This document shows, in pieces, positions 26,926 through 36,222 of a DNA stretch of 64,000 nucleotides. How positions within the stretch are numbered: position 1 is the stretch's first letter; the number at the start of each line of letters is the position of its first letter. Made by a program: the position numbers and the translations under genes. The stretch lies in NCBI RefSeq assembly GCF_028823535.1, contig NZ_JAQIYM010000001.1, forward strand, positions 186,001 to 250,000, read 5' to 3'. The notes under the pieces were generated by a model. The model did no database searches, had not been told where the DNA came from, and saw nothing but the letters and a program-made list of their open reading frames with translations. Source of the DNA: Pseudomonas serbica. GTDB taxonomy: Bacteria > Pseudomonadota > Gammaproteobacteria > Pseudomonadales > Pseudomonadaceae.

Positions 26926-27800
26926 CAAAACGCTCCCTGAGTAATGCCATCGCCAGACTCGATACGATCGATGAACAGGCAGGCTGCGAGCAGGTCGGCA
27001 GCGCCACCGGGCGAGGCATTCAATGCGATTAATTGTTGGTCCAGCACGTGCAGCCGACGACGCCCGGCGAGGCTGGCACTGCCGCCCGCGTCGAGCACGG
27101 CCTGGGCGCCCAGTTGCATGGTGTGCAGGCCCTCTTCCCCGGCGCGATACAGCACGCAGGTGTCGGCCAGGTTGGTCATGATCGCCAGCAGCGCATCGAG
27201 CCGCGCGTTCTGTTCGCCATGGCCGGCCGCGCGGCTGCACTTGAGTTGCGGCAGCGCGCGTTGGGTCACTGCCGGGAAACCGAGCTGCGCTTCCTCACGG
27301 GCACCCCGTGCGCCGTAGCGTTGAGCGACCTGGGCGCCATGGCTCAGCGGACTCGGTGCGTAACGATCATCGAGCAAGGCCAGGCGTGCGGCGCGCAAGG
27401 CGACAGGGCCGGCGGCGCTGGATTGCGGTTCAAGCGCAACCGCGGCGACCAACAGGCCCAGCGCCCAGATCGCCCCGCGATGGGTATTCACGCCGTTGGT
27501 GGTGGCAAGCATCGCCTGTTCGCCTTCACGACCGATCAGGCCAATGGCCTCGCGCAGCGGCAATCCGACCTCGCCGATCTCGATAGCGATTTGCGCCATT
27601 TCCTTGAACGCCGGCCACAAGGCCAGCGCCGAGGCGTGCATCAGCCCCAGGTGCAGATCGGTATGGGCACCATTGCCGCGGCGGTCGACCAGCGCCGGTT
27701 TCGGCGACAGGTCCGCCTCGTCGATCAACGCGTCCACCGCCAGGTCTGCCAGGCGTTCGGCCAGGCTCAGGGTTTTCGGTTGCAGGTTGAGTGCGTGCAT
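26925..27800 (-). CDS. mdcB: Triphosphoribosyl-dephospho-CoA synthase
   Basis: MdcB condenses dephospho-CoA with ATP, giving the precursor of the MdcC prosthetic group and releasing adenine. It is 291 residues, homologous to CitG. Signature blocks are [20 protein letters not shown] (about residue 37) and [20 protein letters not shown] (about residue 102), which line the nucleotide site, plus [18 protein letters not shown] near residue 205. The start ATG shares one base with the mdcA stop (TAATG). CitG itself is tied to citrate lyase, but no citrate-lyase gene is near, so mdcB is the right name. Confidence 0.93.
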   Translation of the reverse strand: MHALNLQPKTLSLAERLADLAVDALIDEADLSPKPALVDRRGNGAHTDLHLGLMHASALALWPAFKEMAQIAIEIGEVGLPLREAIGLIGREGEQAMLATTNGVNTHRGAIWALGLLVAAVALEPQSSAAGPVALRAARLALLDDRYAPSPLSHGAQVAQRYGARGAREEAQLGFPAVTQRALPQLKCSRAAGHGEQNARLDALLAIMTNLADTCVLYRAGEEGLHTMQLGAQAVLDAGGSASLAGRRRLHVLDQQLIALNASPGGAADLLAACLFIDRIESGDGITQGAF

Positions 27801-29470
27801 TACCAGCTCCTGAATTTGGCGGGCGGGTTGTAGAGGCCACCGGACCACTCCACCAGGTCGGCCACGCTCTTCGCGGCGAGCAATTCGCGGGTGGCGTCGG
27901 TGCGGCGGATGCCAAGGTCTTCGGGCAAGGCGATCAAGCCTTCGCGGCGCATGCGCGCGGTGTCCTTGGGGTCGTGGCGCAGGCCGATGGCGGTCACCCC
28001 GGCCACGGCGGCGATCATGGCCCGGCGCTCTTCCAGCGAACGGGCCTTGTACAGATAGGCGATGCCTTCTTCGGTCAGCAGGTGGGTGACGTCGTCGCCG
28101 TAGATCATGATCGGCGCCAGCGGCATGCCGCTTTTCTTCGCCACCTCCACCGCGTCGAGGGTTTCGACGAAGGTCGGTTTGCCGCCTTCCTGGAAGGTCT
28201 CGACCATTTGCACCACCAGTTTCTTGCCGCGTTCGAGCATCGGCTCGGCCGCATCGGCGTGGCGCATGTCGAGCCAGGCTGGTGTGCCGTGGCGGCGACC
28301 GCGCGGGTCGTGGCCCATGTTCGGCGCGCCACCGAAACCGGCCAGGCGACCGCGGGTCACGGTGGAAGAATGGCCGTCGCCGTCGACTTGCAGGGTGGCG
28401 CCGATGAACAGGTCCACCGCGTATTGCCCGGCCAGTTGGCTGTACATCCGGTTGGAGCGCAGGGAGCCATCGCGCCCGGTGAAGAACACGTCCGGCCGGG
28501 CGGCGATGTAGTTTTCCATGCCCAGTTCGGTGCCGAAGCAATGCACACTTTCGACCCAGCCACTTTCAATCGCCGGGATCAGGGTTGGGTGGGGATTGAG
28601 CGTCCAGTTGCGGCAGATCTTGCCCTTGAGGCCGAGGGATTCACCGTAGGTCGGCAGGATCAGCTCGATGGCCGCGGTGTTGAAGCCGATCCCATGGTTG
28701 AGCGACTGCACGTTGTGTTTTTCGTAGATCCCGCGAATCGCCATCATCGCCATCAGCACATGCACCGGCTTGATGTGCCGGGGGTCACGAGTGAACAGCG
28801 GCTCGATGTAGAACGGCTTGTCCGCCACCACCACGAAGTCGACCCAGGAAGCGGGAATGTCGACCCGCGGCAAGTCGCTGACGTCGTCCACCAACTGGTT
28901 GACCTGGACGATGACGATGCCGTCGCTGAAGGCCGCCGGCTCGATCAGCGCCGGGGTGTCTTCGGTGCTGGGCCCGGTGTAGATGTTGCCGGCGCGGTCG
29001 GCCATGAAACCGGCGCTGAGCACCACGTTGGGGATCAGGTCGACCACCAGTCGCGCATAGAGCTCGATGTAGGTGTGGATCGCGCCGATCTCCAGCAGGC
29101 CGTCTTCGAGCAACTGGCTGATGCGCAGGCTCTGGGTACCGGCGAAGGAGAAGTCGAGCTTGCGGGCGATGCCGCGTTCAAACAGGTCCAGGTGCTCGGA
29201 GCGCCCGACGCTGGGCATGATCATGTGCAGGTCATGCAGCTTCGCGGGGTCGGCCTTGGCCAGGGAACGTGAAAGAAAATCCGCCTGCTTCTGGTTGTTG
29301 CCCTCCAGCACCACGCGGTCGCCAGGCAGGATCAACGCCTCCAGTGCCGCCACGATCTTGTCGGTGGGCAACACCACACCGTCAGCCAGGTCTCGCACCT
29401 GCGCAAGACGCCGCTGCTTTTCGCTACGCCGCCGCGTCCATCGCGAGTCGGGGGATATTGTTGTTGTCAT
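27800..29470 (-). CDS. mdcA: Malonate decarboxylase subunit alpha (acetyl-S-ACP:malonate ACP transferase)
   Basis: MdcA swaps the acetyl group on MdcC for malonate, releasing acetate and regenerating malonyl-S-ACP. The 556-residue protein is related to CoA transferases (CitF/MdcA). Visible blocks are [20 protein letters not shown] (about residue 52), [40 protein letters not shown] (about residue 165) and [20 protein letters not shown] (about residue 262). The ATG at 29470 has GGAG 6 bases upstream; a GTG two codons earlier is less well placed. This is the first gene of the nine-gene mdc/mad operon; the 231-base gap ahead of it has no unambiguous promoter. Confidence 0.94.
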   Translation of the reverse strand: MTTTISPDSRWTRRRSEKQRRLAQVRDLADGVVLPTDKIVAALEALILPGDRVVLEGNNQKQADFLSRSLAKADPAKLHDLHMIMPSVGRSEHLDLFERGIARKLDFSFAGTQSLRISQLLEDGLLEIGAIHTYIELYARLVVDLIPNVVLSAGFMADRAGNIYTGPSTEDTPALIEPAAFSDGIVIVQVNQLVDDVSDLPRVDIPASWVDFVVVADKPFYIEPLFTRDPRHIKPVHVLMAMMAIRGIYEKHNVQSLNHGIGFNTAAIELILPTYGESLGLKGKICRNWTLNPHPTLIPAIESGWVESVHCFGTELGMENYIAARPDVFFTGRDGSLRSNRMYSQLAGQYAVDLFIGATLQVDGDGHSSTVTRGRLAGFGGAPNMGHDPRGRRHGTPAWLDMRHADAAEPMLERGKKLVVQMVETFQEGGKPTFVETLDAVEVAKKSGMPLAPIMIYGDDVTHLLTEEGIAYLYKARSLEERRAMIAAVAGVTAIGLRHDPKDTARMRREGLIALPEDLGIRRTDATRELLAAKSVADLVEWSGGLYNPPAKFRSW

Positions 29471-29600
29471 GACCACTCCACGGGTTCGCTGTCGTGGGGG
29501 TCACAGTAGGAGCGTTGGGTGGGGGCATCAATCAAGCAGAGTGGCGGATTGTTACGCTCAGGTTAATGAACCGGGAAAGTCACGTCGTCAGGGTTGACGC

Positions 29601-29695
29601 CTTCGCGGGCAAGCCCGCTCCCACATTGGACCGCGGTGAACACAGAGTTTGTGCGCAACTCGATCCAAATGTGGGAGCGGGCTTGCTCGCGAAGG
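29601..29695. repeat. REPIN between chpC and mdcA
   Basis: Arms CTTCGCGGGCAAGCCCGCTC (29601-29620) and the complement near 29671-29692 around a 42-base spacer. It lies upstream of mdcA and just downstream of the chpC stop. Confidence 0.83.
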
Positions 29696-29701
29696 GGCAC
29701 T

Positions 29702-30169
29702 TCAGGCGAGCCCGGCGCTCACCAACAACTCCTCCAGCGCCAGCAAATCCGGCACCTTGGCCACTTGATCCGCCACCTGAACCGCCGCTTTCTCCAACGA
29801 GCACAACGGCACATCCACGTAGCTCAACTGACTGTCGAGCTTGTACGAGCGCGGAATTCCCTGCACCAGCAGCGCGATGAATTTCAGCTCGGGGCGACCG
29901 CCGAGCGCATTGAGAATGACGATTCGCGCGCGTTCACCGATGACGATTTTCTGCCCGCACGCCGATTCGAAGCTGAGCAAAGGAATCTGCCGGTCTCGCC
30001 ACGCTACCCGTCCCAGGTACCAGGGCGGTGAGTCCAGGTTGAAGGCCGCGGACTGGTAATCGATCAGCTCGGCGACTGCGACGTTGGGCAGGATCAGGTT
30101 GCGGTCGGCCAGGGGCAGCAGCAGGCCGGTGAGCTGGCTGTCGCGCGAGTCGTGGCGACGCTCATGCAT
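29702..30169 (-). CDS. chpC: CheW-like coupling protein ChpC
   Basis: The 155-residue protein has a single CheW domain: LTGLLLPLADRNLILPNVAV (about residue 13), LGRVAWRDRQIPLLSFESAC near residue 50 and RIVILNALGGRPELKFIALL near residue 80. CheW-type proteins dock the kinase to receptors. It follows chpA with an 8-base overlap, as chpC does in P. aeruginosa, so it is likely an alternative adaptor linking other receptors to ChpA. The ATG at 30169 is inside the end of chpA; the frame open further upstream overlaps it heavily and is rejected. Confidence 0.88.
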   Translation of the reverse strand: MHERRHDSRDSQLTGLLLPLADRNLILPNVAVAELIDYQSAAFNLDSPPWYLGRVAWRDRQIPLLSFESACGQKIVIGERARIVILNALGGRPELKFIALLVQGIPRSYKLDSQLSYVDVPLCSLEKAAVQVADQVAKVPDLLALEELLVSAGLA

Positions 30170-33100
30170 GGGGCTTGCTCCACAGGGCGATGCTTTCGAG
30201 CAATACCGATTCCTGGTAAGGCTTGCCAAGGTAGTCGTTGACGCCGATGGCCATGGCCCGGTCGCGGTGTTTCTGGCCGGTGCGTGAGGTGATCATGATG
30301 ATCGGCAGATGCCGCAGACGCTCATCGTTGCGCACCTGGGTCGCGACTTCGAAGCCATCCATGCGCGGCATTTCGATGTCCAGCAGCATCAGGTCCGGGC
30401 TGTGTTCTTCAAGCAGCAGCATGGCGTCGACACCGTCCTTGGCGGTCAGCACGTTCATGCCGTGGCGCTCGAGCAAACGGCTGGTGACCTTGCGCACGGT
30501 GACCGAGTCGTCGACCACCATCACCAGCAATGGCCGCTGTGGCTCGACCTCGACTTCGTGACTCGCCGCATGTTGCGGCGTACGGGCTTGCATGGCGCGA
30601 ACCGGCGCCAGCAGATCCAGAATCAGCACCACCCGGCCATCCCCCAGAATCGTTGCCCCGGACACCCCTTGCACCGCCGCAAACTGTGGGCCGAGACTTT
30701 TCACCACGATCTCGCGCGTGCCCGCCATGGCATCGACCTGCACTGCAATATGCCGCTCGTTGCATTGCACCAGCAGCACCGGCAACGGCAGGCTCTGGCC
30801 CGACAGACGTGGACGCGGGCTGGTTTTCAGCAGCTCGCCCAGGTAACACAATTCATAGCGCTGCCCGGCGTATTCATAGGTCGGCGGATCAAGACGGAAA
30901 TGCCCTTCAAGCTCGTTGGGCAATACGCGGACGATGCCATCGATGGTGTTCAGCGGGATCGCGTATTGGTCCTCCGCGCATTGCACCATCAGGGCCCGGT
31001 TGACCGACACGGTGAACGGCAGGCGAATGCGAAAATGCACGCCCTGCCCCGGCACCGAGTCGATACTCATGGTACCGCCCAGCTGCCGCACTTCTTCGTG
31101 CACCACGTCCATGCCGACACCACGCCCGGAGATCTGGGTGATTTTCTCGGCTGTGGAAAACCCCGGCTGCAGGATGAATTGCAACACGTCGTGGTCGCTG
31201 ATGACGCTGCCAGGCTCGAGCAGGCCGCGCTTGATCGCCTTGCGTCGCACCATCTCCAGTGGCACGCCGGCACCGTCGTCGCGAATATCGAAAATGATGT
31301 CACCCCCTTCACGCAACAGGTCCAGGGTGATCCGCCCTTGCGCCGGTTTGCCCGCCGCCACTCGCACATCTGCGGGTTCAAGGCCATGGTCGACGGCGTT
31401 GCGGAGCATATGCTCCAGCGGCGCGGCCATGCGCTCGAGCACATTGCGATCCATTTCGCCCTCGGCGTTACCGACGATGAACTCGACGTCCTTGCCCAGC
31501 TCACTGGCCACCTGGCGGACAATGCGCTTGAGGCGCGGCAGCATCCGTTCGAACGGCACCATGCGCGTGCGCATCAGGCCTTCCTGCAATTCGGTGTTGA
31601 TGCGGCCCTGCTGTTGCAACAGGTTTTCCGCGTCCTGGTTGCGCCGGTCGAGGGTTTCCTTGAGGTCGAGCAAGTCAGAGGCGGATTCAAACAGGGCACG
31701 CGACAGTTGCTGCAATTGCGAGTGGCGATCCATTTCCAGCGGGTCGAATTCTTCGTAGCCCAGGCGCTCGGCGTCGACCTGTTGACGGCTGAGGATCCGG
31801 CCCTGGGTTTCGGTATCGAGTCGGCGCAACTGGTCGCGCATGCGCTCGATGGTGGTTTCCATTTCGTTGAGCGCCACCTGCGCGTCGCTCACCTGCTGCT
31901 CGATGCGACCGCGAAAGATCGACGTTTCAGCAGCCAGGTTGACCAGGTCGTCGAGCAGCTCCGCCGAGACCTTGACCATGTCTGCCCCAGCTTCGGGTTG
32001 CAGCTGTGGCGGCTCGGCTTTTGCCGCCACGGTGAGCGGCGCCGGGGTTTCAGCCAGTACCGGGTGACTGAAGTTCTGGATGGCGTTGATCAGCCGGTCG
32101 GCCGGCGGCAATGGCTCACCGGCACGCGCCGCGTCGAGCATCTGTGCCAGGCGGTCATGGCTGCGCTGCAGCAGTTCGAACAACGCCGCGGTGGGTTGCA
32201 GCGCGCCGGTGGACAGACCTTCGTAGAGAAACTCCAGCTCATGGGCCAAATCGCCGATCGGAGCGATTTCCACCATGCGCGCACCGCCCTTGAGGGTGTG
32301 CAGGTCGCGCAACAGGGTTTCCAATTCCTGGCGGTTCGACGGCTCAGCCTGCCAGCGCAACAGCGCCGCGCCGGAGCTTTCGATGATGTCGAAGCCTTCT
32401 TCAAGAAAGATGTCCAGCAACTCGCCATCATGATGGGCCGAGTCGTTGCCGGCTGGCGCCTCGATCACTTCGACGTTGCTCGCGTGACCTTGCCTGAACG
32501 CACGAATCGCTTCGATCAGGTTCTCGGGGTCGCCCAGGACTTGATGATTTTTCAGCTGTTCAAGCAACTGCGCCAGACGGTCATGGCTCTGTTGCAGCAA
32601 CTGCGCGAGCCCTGCGCTGTGGCTGTAACGGCGGTCCACCAGCCCTTCATAAAGACTTTCCAGTTCGTGGGCCAGATCACCGACCGGTTCGACCTCGGCC
32701 ATCCGCGCGCCCCCCTTGAGGGTGTGCAGATCGCGCTGCAACGACGACAAGGGTGCGGCATTTTGCGGATCGCCAATCCAGCGTTGCAGGGAATGGTTGG
32801 CGCTTTCGAGGATATCCTCGGCCTCCTCGAGGAAAATCGACACGATGTCGTTGTCCAGGCCGGTAGCGTGGCCCCCTGTAGGAGCCGGCTTGCCGGCGAT
32901 GGACGTTAACGATGACGCGTTGTCATTGGATGACCGCGGCGCCTGTGGGTCCATCGCGAGCAGGCTCGCTCCCACAGGGGGTAGCGCGCGTTCAAGTTCT
33001 GCGGTGGCGTCGCCCAGCTCGCGGATGCTCAAGGTGCGACTGCCGTCACTGCGAATCAGGCCCATGGCGGATGGGTCGAGGCTTTGATCGAGCAAGCCGT

Positions 33101-36100
33101 GCAAGGCCCGAACTTTTTCCGGGCGCGGGCTGACTTCCTGGCCGGCCGCCAACTCATCGAGCATGTTGATCAGCGCTTCGTGGGCGCCTTGCGCCTCATG
33201 GAAAAACGCTTCGCTGACCGCCAGGCTGCTCTCTTCCACCGCACCATAGAGGTCGAGCAAGGCTTCGCAGAGCTCGTCCACCGGTTGCAGGTCAGCCAGG
33301 TGCGCACCTTCGCCGAGGGTGGTCAATTCGTCCAGCAATGCACTGAGCTCCTGGCGCTCGCCCGGATGCTGCTGCCAACGTCGCAACAGGCTTTCGGCGT
33401 CCAGCAGGATGTCCATGCCCTGGGCCAGGAAGTTGTTGATCAGCTGCGGGTCACGCTTGATCCGCAGGCCGCTGCTAGGCGTGTTCGAGAGGGTTTTCAG
33501 GCGCTCGGCGAGCAGCGTCCTGGCACGCTCGATCAAGGCCCGGGAACCGGGGATTTCAGCCAGCGGATCGCTCTTGAGCTGGCGCAACCCAAGACGAAAC
33601 AAACCTTCGGCCTCCAGCAGCACTTCAACTTCGTCCAGGTCGAGTGCGATCAGGTGGGCTTTATATTCCCGGGCCAGTTCGTCCAGCGGCGTCGCCAGCT
33701 CGGCAATCGGCAGGACCCCGGCTACCGACGCACTGCCCTTGAGCGTGTGCAAGGCGCGCTGCAACTCATCGCTGGCCGCCAGCGGGAGGTGTTCGGCGGC
33801 CTGGTCGAGAAAACGGTTGAGGCTATTCAGATGGGTCTCGGCTTCCTTGCGGAAGATTTCCAGCAACAGCGGGTCGAGGGCCGCGACGTCCAGGGTGTCC
33901 TCGTCCGCTGCCGTGGCTTCGCCCTTGGCCAAGGCATGGGCACGGGCCGCCAACCGATCGACATCGTCACGTTGGCGCTGGGCATCGGCGGCGTATTCGG
34001 CCATCAGTTCCGGGAGTAGATCGAGCACCTCACCGAGCAGCTGGTACACGCTGGCGCCAGGCTGCACGCTCTGTTCGAGGATGCGGTTGAGCAGGTTTTC
34101 CATGGCCCAGGCCAGTTCGCCAAGCACCAGGGCGCGCACCATCCGGCCACTGCCCTTGAGGGTATGGAAGGCGCGGCGCAGTTCACTCAGGGCCGATCGG
34201 TTGGCGGGGTTCGCCGTCCAGCGTGGCAAATACTCACCAAGGATCTCCAGCACTTCCTCGGTTTCCTCGAGGAACACTTCGCGCAATTCCTCGTCCACCG
34301 GCGCTTCGCCTGACGGCGGCGGCAACAGGCTGCCCGGCGTATCGAGCGCGGGCGGGTTCAAGGCCGAGACCGGGTTGGCCAGCACATCGGCCAGGCTCTG
34401 GACGATTGCCGGCGCGTCCTGTTCCTGCTGTTGGCGCAGGGATTGTGCTTCGCCAGGGCTCAAGATATCGGCAAGCACCGGCACCTGTTGTTCACTGGGG
34501 AAAACCCCGAGCGCAGCCAGGCTGCGTTGCGCCACGTCGAGCAGTTGTTCACCGGGGGCTGCGGGGTCGTCGCTCAGGCGCTCCAGGTAATACTCGATGC
34601 TGGTGATGGCGTCGGCCAGACTGTCCAGCGCCTGCCAGCCAGGCTGGCCCGGCTCAAGCAGCAGGTGCTCGCGGATGAACTGATTACAGGTTTCGATCAG
34701 GCTCGCCGCACGGCTCAGCGGAATCATCGCCAGCGCACCGCGCACCTGGGTCAACAAAGCCGGCAGTGCCTGCAGGTGCTGACGGTCCCAATCGGCATCG
34801 ATGTAGTCGACGATCATGTCCTTGGCCTGCTGCAGGCAGATGCGCGCCTCCTTGATAACGATCTGGTGGATCTGCGTCAGGTCGGTGGTGGGCAGGCGGC
34901 TGTCTTCCTGGCTTTCCGGCTCCACGGTGCCGACCATGCCGGCCAGCGTCGCTTCGACGTAAAGCAAGGCGCCGGCCACGTCCATGAGAATCGCGTCATC
35001 GGGTGCGCGCTGACCTTGGGCCAGGCTCAGCACCACGGCCAGTTGATCGATGATCACCTTGCGAGGCTGGCCGAAGCCCAGCACCGCCAGGGTGTCGGCG
35101 ATTTGCCGCAGGGGCGCGAGCAGACTGTCGAGGTCCGAGGCATGCTGCCGGTCGCTGCGCACGAACAGGTCCAGGCGCTCCTTGACCCGCACCAGTTCTT
35201 CACACAATGCCGACAATACCGAGCGCATGGCGTCCCGGTCGGGACCAGCCAGCCGTGCGCGTTCTTCGTCGACCATCGCGCTGTCAGGCAATGCATCATC
35301 CAGTGCGTAGCGATCTTTCATGGTCAGCATCTGCCCGGTGGGATGTTCGGCCTTGGCAATATAGAACAGCAAACTCTTGAGCAACTCGGGTGGCGGCGGA
35401 TGATTGATACCCTGCATGCCCTCTTCGAGTAAGCGCTTGAGTTCCTTGTCGGCCTCCTTGAAGAGGCTGCGCAAGGCCGGGCTGTTGGCGATGGCGCCGG
35501 CACGCATGCCTTCGACCAGCGCCGAAGCGACCTGCCACAGCGGGCTCAGGGGCGCGGAATCGCACAAACTTTCCAAACGCGTGAAAACCTTGGCCAGATA
35601 CCCGAGATGAGTGTCGTCGTCCTGTTCACGCAGCAAACCGACCAGGGCCATCTGCAACATCTGCCGCAATTTGCGCAGTACATTCGGCAGTTCCGCAGGC
35701 GCCAGACTCGCCAGGGACGCTTCGTCCAGTGGAGCCAGGCCGGGCAACTGCGGACTGAAGAGGCTGGTTTCCGACAACAGGCTTTCGCCTCGGGCGCTGC
35801 GCAGGTCGTTGATCAGTGGCAATACCACCAGAGGTAAATCGCGGCGGGCGCCTTGCACGCGATCAAGGTAAATCGGCAATTGTCCCAGCGCTTGCAGCAT
35901 GAGGTGCAACGCTTCGTCGCGATGATTGACGCGATTATGTTGCAAGGCGCTGACCAGTTGCTCCATTTCTTCGGCGAGCAAGGCCGCACCGTAGAACTCG
36001 ACCATCTGCAGGCTGCCGTGAACCTGATGGATGCACGCCAGGCATTCGCTCAGGGCGTGCGTCGCCTGCGGGTCATCAAGCTGGGTTTCGATCGCGTGAT

Positions 36101-36173
36101 GAGCCTGCTTCAGCGTTTCGGCAATTTCGCCCTTGACCCATTCGAGGGCCACATAGTCGTGCCGATCACCCAT
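30162..36173 (-). CDS. chpA: Chemotaxis-type hybrid histidine kinase ChpA
   Basis: This 2003-residue kinase controls type IV pilus activity in P. aeruginosa. Phosphotransfer sites in order are IHQVHGS (about residue 48), LTQVRGA with Thr in place of His (about 473), FHTLKGSGRM (about 669), LHTLKGSASV (about 808), LTTLGEGAHL with Thr (about 949), LHTLKGGARM (about 1151) and LHTLKGGARM (about 1291). Then come the dimerisation helix (about 1430-1500), ATPase boxes (HMLRNAVDHGLEP about 1590, DDGAGVP about 1634, GRGVGMDVV about 1686), a CheW domain (about 1712-1850) and a receiver domain (VVDDS about 1884, Asp in LDIEMP about 1930, Lys in LGKPY about 1983). A REPIN encodes residues about 1064-1100. 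P. aeruginosa ChpA is longer (about 2470). Confidence 0.95.
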   Translation of the reverse strand: MGDRHDYVALEWVKGEIAETLKQAHHAIETQLDDPQATHALSECLACIHQVHGSLQMVEFYGAALLAEEMEQLVSALQHNRVNHRDEALHLMLQALGQLPIYLDRVQGARRDLPLVVLPLINDLRSARGESLLSETSLFSPQLPGLAPLDEASLASLAPAELPNVLRKLRQMLQMALVGLLREQDDDTHLGYLAKVFTRLESLCDSAPLSPLWQVASALVEGMRAGAIANSPALRSLFKEADKELKRLLEEGMQGINHPPPPELLKSLLFYIAKAEHPTGQMLTMKDRYALDDALPDSAMVDEERARLAGPDRDAMRSVLSALCEELVRVKERLDLFVRSDRQHASDLDSLLAPLRQIADTLAVLGFGQPRKVIIDQLAVVLSLAQGQRAPDDAILMDVAGALLYVEATLAGMVGTVEPESQEDSRLPTTDLTQIHQIVIKEARICLQQAKDMIVDYIDADWDRQHLQALPALLTQVRGALAMIPLSRAASLIETCNQFIREHLLLEPGQPGWQALDSLADAITSIEYYLERLSDDPAAPGEQLLDVAQRSLAALGVFPSEQQVPVLADILSPGEAQSLRQQQEQDAPAIVQSLADVLANPVSALNPPALDTPGSLLPPPSGEAPVDEELREVFLEETEEVLEILGEYLPRWTANPANRSALSELRRAFHTLKGSGRMVRALVLGELAWAMENLLNRILEQSVQPGASVYQLLGEVLDLLPELMAEYAADAQRQRDDVDRLAARAHALAKGEATAADEDTLDVAALDPLLLEIFRKEAETHLNSLNRFLDQAAEHLPLAASDELQRALHTLKGSASVAGVLPIAELATPLDELAREYKAHLIALDLDEVEVLLEAEGLFRLGLRQLKSDPLAEIPGSRALIERARTLLAERLKTLSNTPSSGLRIKRDPQLINNFLAQGMDILLDAESLLRRWQQHPGERQELSALLDELTTLGEGAHLADLQPVDELCEALLDLYGAVEESSLAVSEAFFHEAQGAHEALINMLDELAAGQEVSPRPEKVRALHGLLDQSLDPSAMGLIRSDGSRTLSIRELGDATAELERALPPVGASLLAMDPQAPRSSNDNASSLTSIAGKPAPTGGHATGLDNDIVSIFLEEAEDILESANHSLQRWIGDPQNAAPLSSLQRDLHTLKGGARMAEVEPVGDLAHELESLYEGLVDRRYSHSAGLAQLLQQSHDRLAQLLEQLKNHQVLGDPENLIEAIRAFRQGHASNVEVIEAPAGNDSAHHDGELLDIFLEEGFDIIESSGAALLRWQAEPSNRQELETLLRDLHTLKGGARMVEIAPIGDLAHELEFLYEGLSTGALQPTAALFELLQRSHDRLAQMLDAARAGEPLPPADRLINAIQNFSHPVLAETPAPLTVAAKAEPPQLQPEAGADMVKVSAELLDDLVNLAAETSIFRGRIEQQVSDAQVALNEMETTIERMRDQLRRLDTETQGRILSRQQVDAERLGYEEFDPLEMDRHSQLQQLSRALFESASDLLDLKETLDRRNQDAENLLQQQGRINTELQEGLMRTRMVPFERMLPRLKRIVRQVASELGKDVEFIVGNAEGEMDRNVLERMAAPLEHMLRNAVDHGLEPADVRVAAGKPAQGRITLDLLREGGDIIFDIRDDGAGVPLEMVRRKAIKRGLLEPGSVISDHDVLQFILQPGFSTAEKITQISGRGVGMDVVHEEVRQLGGTMSIDSVPGQGVHFRIRLPFTVSVNRALMVQCAEDQYAIPLNTIDGIVRVLPNELEGHFRLDPPTYEYAGQRYELCYLGELLKTSPRPRLSGQSLPLPVLLVQCNERHIAVQVDAMAGTREIVVKSLGPQFAAVQGVSGATILGDGRVVLILDLLAPVRAMQARTPQHAASHEVEVEPQRPLLVMVVDDSVTVRKVTSRLLERHGMNVLTAKDGVDAMLLLEEHSPDLMLLDIEMPRMDGFEVATQVRNDERLRHLPIIMITSRTGQKHRDRAMAIGVNDYLGKPYQESVLLESIALWSKPHA
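32872..32981. repeat. REPIN inserted in frame inside chpA
   Basis: Two inverted arms, about 32872-32902 (GTAGGAGCCGGCTTGCCGGC core) and 32950-32981 (GCGAGCAGGCTCGCTCCCAC core), enclose a 47-base spacer. It lies wholly within the chpA coding sequence, between the Thr-type phosphotransfer domain and the next His domain. On the minus strand it is read as PVGASLLAMD at one end and AGKPAPTGG at the other, without stop codons. Confidence 0.92.
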
Positions 36174-36222
36174 AACCACTCCAATCCCCACTTCAATCAA
36201 GATAGCCATGCCCGGGGGCGGT

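Noticed and set aside
30309..32909. Plus-strand open frame of about 866 codons opposite chpA
   Set aside because: It is His/Gln/Arg-rich without domain motifs and has no ribosome-binding site. The minus strand encodes the kinase core with all its motifs.
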